Of a DNA stretch of 64,000 bases, positions 62,171-64,000 are shown piece by piece. Origin of the DNA: Kribbella jejuensis (lineage in GTDB: Bacteria; Actinomycetota; Actinomycetes; Propionibacteriales; Kribbellaceae); NCBI RefSeq assembly GCF_006715085.1, contig NZ_VFMM01000002.1:310001-374000 (forward strand). Reading direction: 5' to 3'. The notes under the pieces are model-generated. The model made no database searches, was not told the DNA's origin, and was given only the letters and a program-made list of their open reading frames with translations. Each line of letters begins with the position of its first letter. Positions within the stretch are counted from its first letter, which is position 1. The position numbers and the translations under genes were made by a program.

Positions 62171-62950
62171 ATGGGCAGCACTAACACGGGCGACGCGGGC
62201 GTGAGCGCACAGGCGTACTTCCAGACGTTGATGCCGATCATGGCCGCGGTGACCGCGCAGATCGACGGCCCGATCCAGGACGCCGCCGACCTGATGACCA
62301 CGTCGCTGCGCGCGAACGGCGTGATCCAGGCGTTCGGCTCCGGGCACTCCGAGGCGCTCGCGATGGAGATCGCCGGCCGCGCCGGCGGTCTGATCGCCAC
62401 CAACCGGATCGCGTTGCGCGACCTGGTGCTGCTCGGCGGCGAGCCGCCGGAGCTGCTGCGCAGCGCCGAGCTCGAGCGCGACCCGCAGTACTCGCGGAAG
62501 CTCTACGAACTGTCCGCGGCCCGCGAGGGCGACCTGTTCGTGATCGCCTCCAACTCCGGCGTGAACGGCTCGATCGTCGAGCTCGCGAACGTGGTCAAGG
62601 AGAAGGGCCACCCGCTGATCGCGATCACCTCGCTGCAGCACACCGGCGGGATGGAGTCCCGGCATCCGTCCGGCAAGAAGCTGATCGACTTCGCCGATGT
62701 CGTGCTCGACAACCACGCGCCGTTCGGCGACTCGGTGCTGGACCTGCCCGGCGGCGCCGGCAAGGTCTGCGCGGTCTCGTCGATCACTGCCGCGCTGATC
62801 GCACAGATGCTCGTCGCCGAGGTGCTCCGCCGGATGACCGCCGCCGGCGAGACCCCGCCGGTCTACCTGTCCGCGAACATCCCCGGCGGCGACGACCACA
62901 ACCACGCCCTCGAGGCTTTGTACGCCGGCCGCATCCGCCGTACCGCCTGA
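62171..62950 (+). CDS. SIS domain protein (UPF0309/MurQ-related)
   Basis: A 259-residue protein with a SIS sugar-phosphate-binding domain: FGSGHSEALAMEIAGRAGG near residue 56, VIASNSGVNGSIVELA and ITSLQHTGGMESRHPSG. SIS proteins isomerise or bind phosphosugars; relatives include GlmS-type and MurQ enzymes and UPF0309. It lies beside a GlcNAc-type kinase (divergent) and a sugar-binding lipoprotein (same strand, 28 bases downstream), supporting a role in amino-sugar phosphate metabolism. ATG 62171 is preferred (GAGGGG about eight bases upstream); GTG 62201 is an alternative. Confidence 0.87.
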   Translation: MGSTNTGDAGVSAQAYFQTLMPIMAAVTAQIDGPIQDAADLMTTSLRANGVIQAFGSGHSEALAMEIAGRAGGLIATNRIALRDLVLLGGEPPELLRSAELERDPQYSRKLYELSAAREGDLFVIASNSGVNGSIVELANVVKEKGHPLIAITSLQHTGGMESRHPSGKKLIDFADVVLDNHAPFGDSVLDLPGGAGKVCAVSSITAALIAQMLVAEVLRRMTAAGETPPVYLSANIPGGDDHNHALEALYAGRIRRTA

Positions 62951-62978
62951 AACCCCGGCGAGGTAATAACCTGCCGGG

Positions 62979-64000
62979 GTGTTGAGACGGCGGTCGTTAC
63001 TGCAGGGGGCGTTGGCCGGTGCCGTGCTGGCCGGGTGTTCGAAGCCACCGGTTGTGCCGGTTGTGTCGCGCGACAACCCGTTCAGCGTGGACGCGAGTGC
63101 GCCGGTCGACGTGGTGGTCAGCGAGGAGTACGGCGGGTTCGCGGCCGCGGCGTACCGGAAGAAGTACGCCGCCGCGGCGATCAGCCCGAAGGTGACGGCG
63201 CGGCTGTCGGACGACCTGTTGCCGCGGTTCGCGACCGGTACGCCGCCTGATGTCGCGCTGTCCACCGGTGATCAGAAGCTCGAGCTCGGCAAGCTGGTCA
63301 AGGACAACCAGCTGGCCGACCTGCAACAGTTGCTGGAGGCACCTTCCTGGGACGACGCGTCCGCGAAGGTGCAGGACCAGCTGCTGCCGGACATGCTCGA
63401 GGTCGGCCGGTTCGACGGCACGCAGCGGACCGTCAACTACATCTCGACCGTCTACGGGATCTGGTACTCGGCCGGCCTGTTCCAGCGCAACGGTTGGGAC
63501 GTCCCACGCAGCTGGGCGGAACTGCTTGCCCTCGGCACCGAAATGAAAGCGGCCGGTCTCGGCCCGTTCAGCTACGCCGGCGCGCACCCGTACTACCTGC
63601 TCGAGCTGGTTCTCACCCTGGCCGCGAAGACCGGCGGCCCGGACGTCACGAAGCGGATCGACAACCTCGAGGACGGTGCCTGGCAGGACGAGAGCGTCAC
63701 CGCGGCGATCACCGCCGTCGGTCAGCTGGCCAAGCGCGGGTTGCTCGCGCCCGGCACCGCGCAGTACGACCACATCGGTTCGCAGCGGCGCTTCCTCGCC
63801 GCGAAGGCCGGCATGCTGCCGTGCGGGAACTGGCTCGAGAACGAGATGAAGGGCCTGGTCAAGGACGACTTCGCGCTCAGCATGTTCGCGGTACCGCCGC
63901 TGGACTCGTCACCGGCACTCCCGAGCGGGCTGCACGTCGCCGCGACCGCGCCGTTCTTCGTACCGGAGAAGGCGAAGCACAAGGCCGGCGGGCTCGAGTA
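62979..64000 (+). CDS. Sugar ABC transporter substrate-binding lipoprotein, 3' end outside window
   Basis: The frame is open to the window edge (340 residues seen). The N-terminus is twin-arginine-like (LRRRSLLQGALAGAVLAGC) with the lipobox LAGC, Cys about residue 20. The rest matches family 1 extracellular sugar-binding proteins: VDVVVSEEYGGFAAAAYRKK, PDVALSTGDQKLEL, STVYGIWYSAGLFQRNGW and LGPFSYAGAHPYYLLEL. With the kinase and SIS genes it suggests an N-acetylglucosamine or chitobiose transporter (NgcE-like), an inference from context. GTG 62979 is leaderless: TAACCT ends six bases before it. Permease genes should follow beyond the window. Confidence 0.87.
   Translation, partial: MLRRRSLLQGALAGAVLAGCSKPPVVPVVSRDNPFSVDASAPVDVVVSEEYGGFAAAAYRKKYAAAAISPKVTARLSDDLLPRFATGTPPDVALSTGDQKLELGKLVKDNQLADLQQLLEAPSWDDASAKVQDQLLPDMLEVGRFDGTQRTVNYISTVYGIWYSAGLFQRNGWDVPRSWAELLALGTEMKAAGLGPFSYAGAHPYYLLELVLTLAAKTGGPDVTKRIDNLEDGAWQDESVTAAITAVGQLAKRGLLAPGTAQYDHIGSQRRFLAAKAGMLPCGNWLENEMKGLVKDDFALSMFAVPPLDSSPALPSGLHVAATAPFFVPEKAKHKAGGLE

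Overview
The window is a high-GC (about 70%) actinobacterial chromosome segment. Gene neighbourhoods typical of Actinobacteria (sucC-sucD next to a DUF6350 membrane protein and purN-purH; folD with a DUF3017 protein; PcrA with a C-terminal Tudor-like domain), heavy use of GTG starts, and many putative leaderless promoters with a TANNNT -10 box 6-8 bases before the start codon support this. The overall content (sugar transport and glycosidases, chitinase, GlxA-type regulators, DUF222/HNH repeat proteins) suggests a soil member of the Kribbella/Nocardioides group. The genus is my inference, not something the sequence proves. No tRNA, rRNA or CRISPR array was seen.

Layout. 1-6.4 kb: 3' end of pcrA, a glycosyltransferase, an unknown protein, a two-gene unit of a DUF6886 protein and a stand-alone LanC-like cyclase, an M23 peptidase and a lipase. 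6.5-12.3 kb: a B12-binding protein, then a sugar ABC transporter (binding lipoprotein plus two permeases) convergent with a GH13 alpha-glucosidase. 12.3-19.5 kb: succinyl-CoA synthetase, a secreted unknown, DUF6350, and purN-purH. 19.5-25 kb: membrane protein/TetR pair, DUF3017-folD, pirin, cupin/GlxA pair, aminoglycoside phosphotransferase-like protein. 25-34 kb: GH18 chitinase, a zinc-ribbon pseudo-M48 protein, a leaderless cytosolic SBP_3 protein, a large secreted subtilase, malate dehydrogenase and a secreted glycerophosphodiesterase.

34-42.3 kb is an unstable, repeat-rich region. About 0.9 kb of 15-bp G-rich tandem repeats lie in front of a methyltransferase-like gene, and a 14-bp array lies behind it. 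An XRE/MOSC divergent pair follows, then about 0.9 kb of 13-bp and ~90-bp repeats. Last comes a complete IS1182-type element (38961-40779, 18-bp terminal repeats, 4-bp target duplication) inserted in a DUF222/HNH endonuclease gene. Both halves of that gene remain and rejoin in frame.

42.4-50.2 kb: a secreted lamin-tail protein, an MBL-fold/GlxA pair, and three tandem membrane-anchored CAP-domain genes. The longest and last of these has lost the CAP signature residues. Between two of them lies a long inverted repeat that would fold almost perfectly only as minus-strand RNA. 50.2-64 kb: two GNAT genes, a DeoR regulator with galT-galK, a CNNM/CBS (HlyC/CorC) membrane protein preceded by a leaderless 17-codon upstream ORF with a hairpin, an ArsR-MFS unit, a Ser/Thr kinase, an alpha/beta hydrolase, a YciI-like protein, and an amino-sugar cluster (GlcNAc-type kinase divergent from a SIS-domain protein and a sugar-binding lipoprotein that runs off the end).
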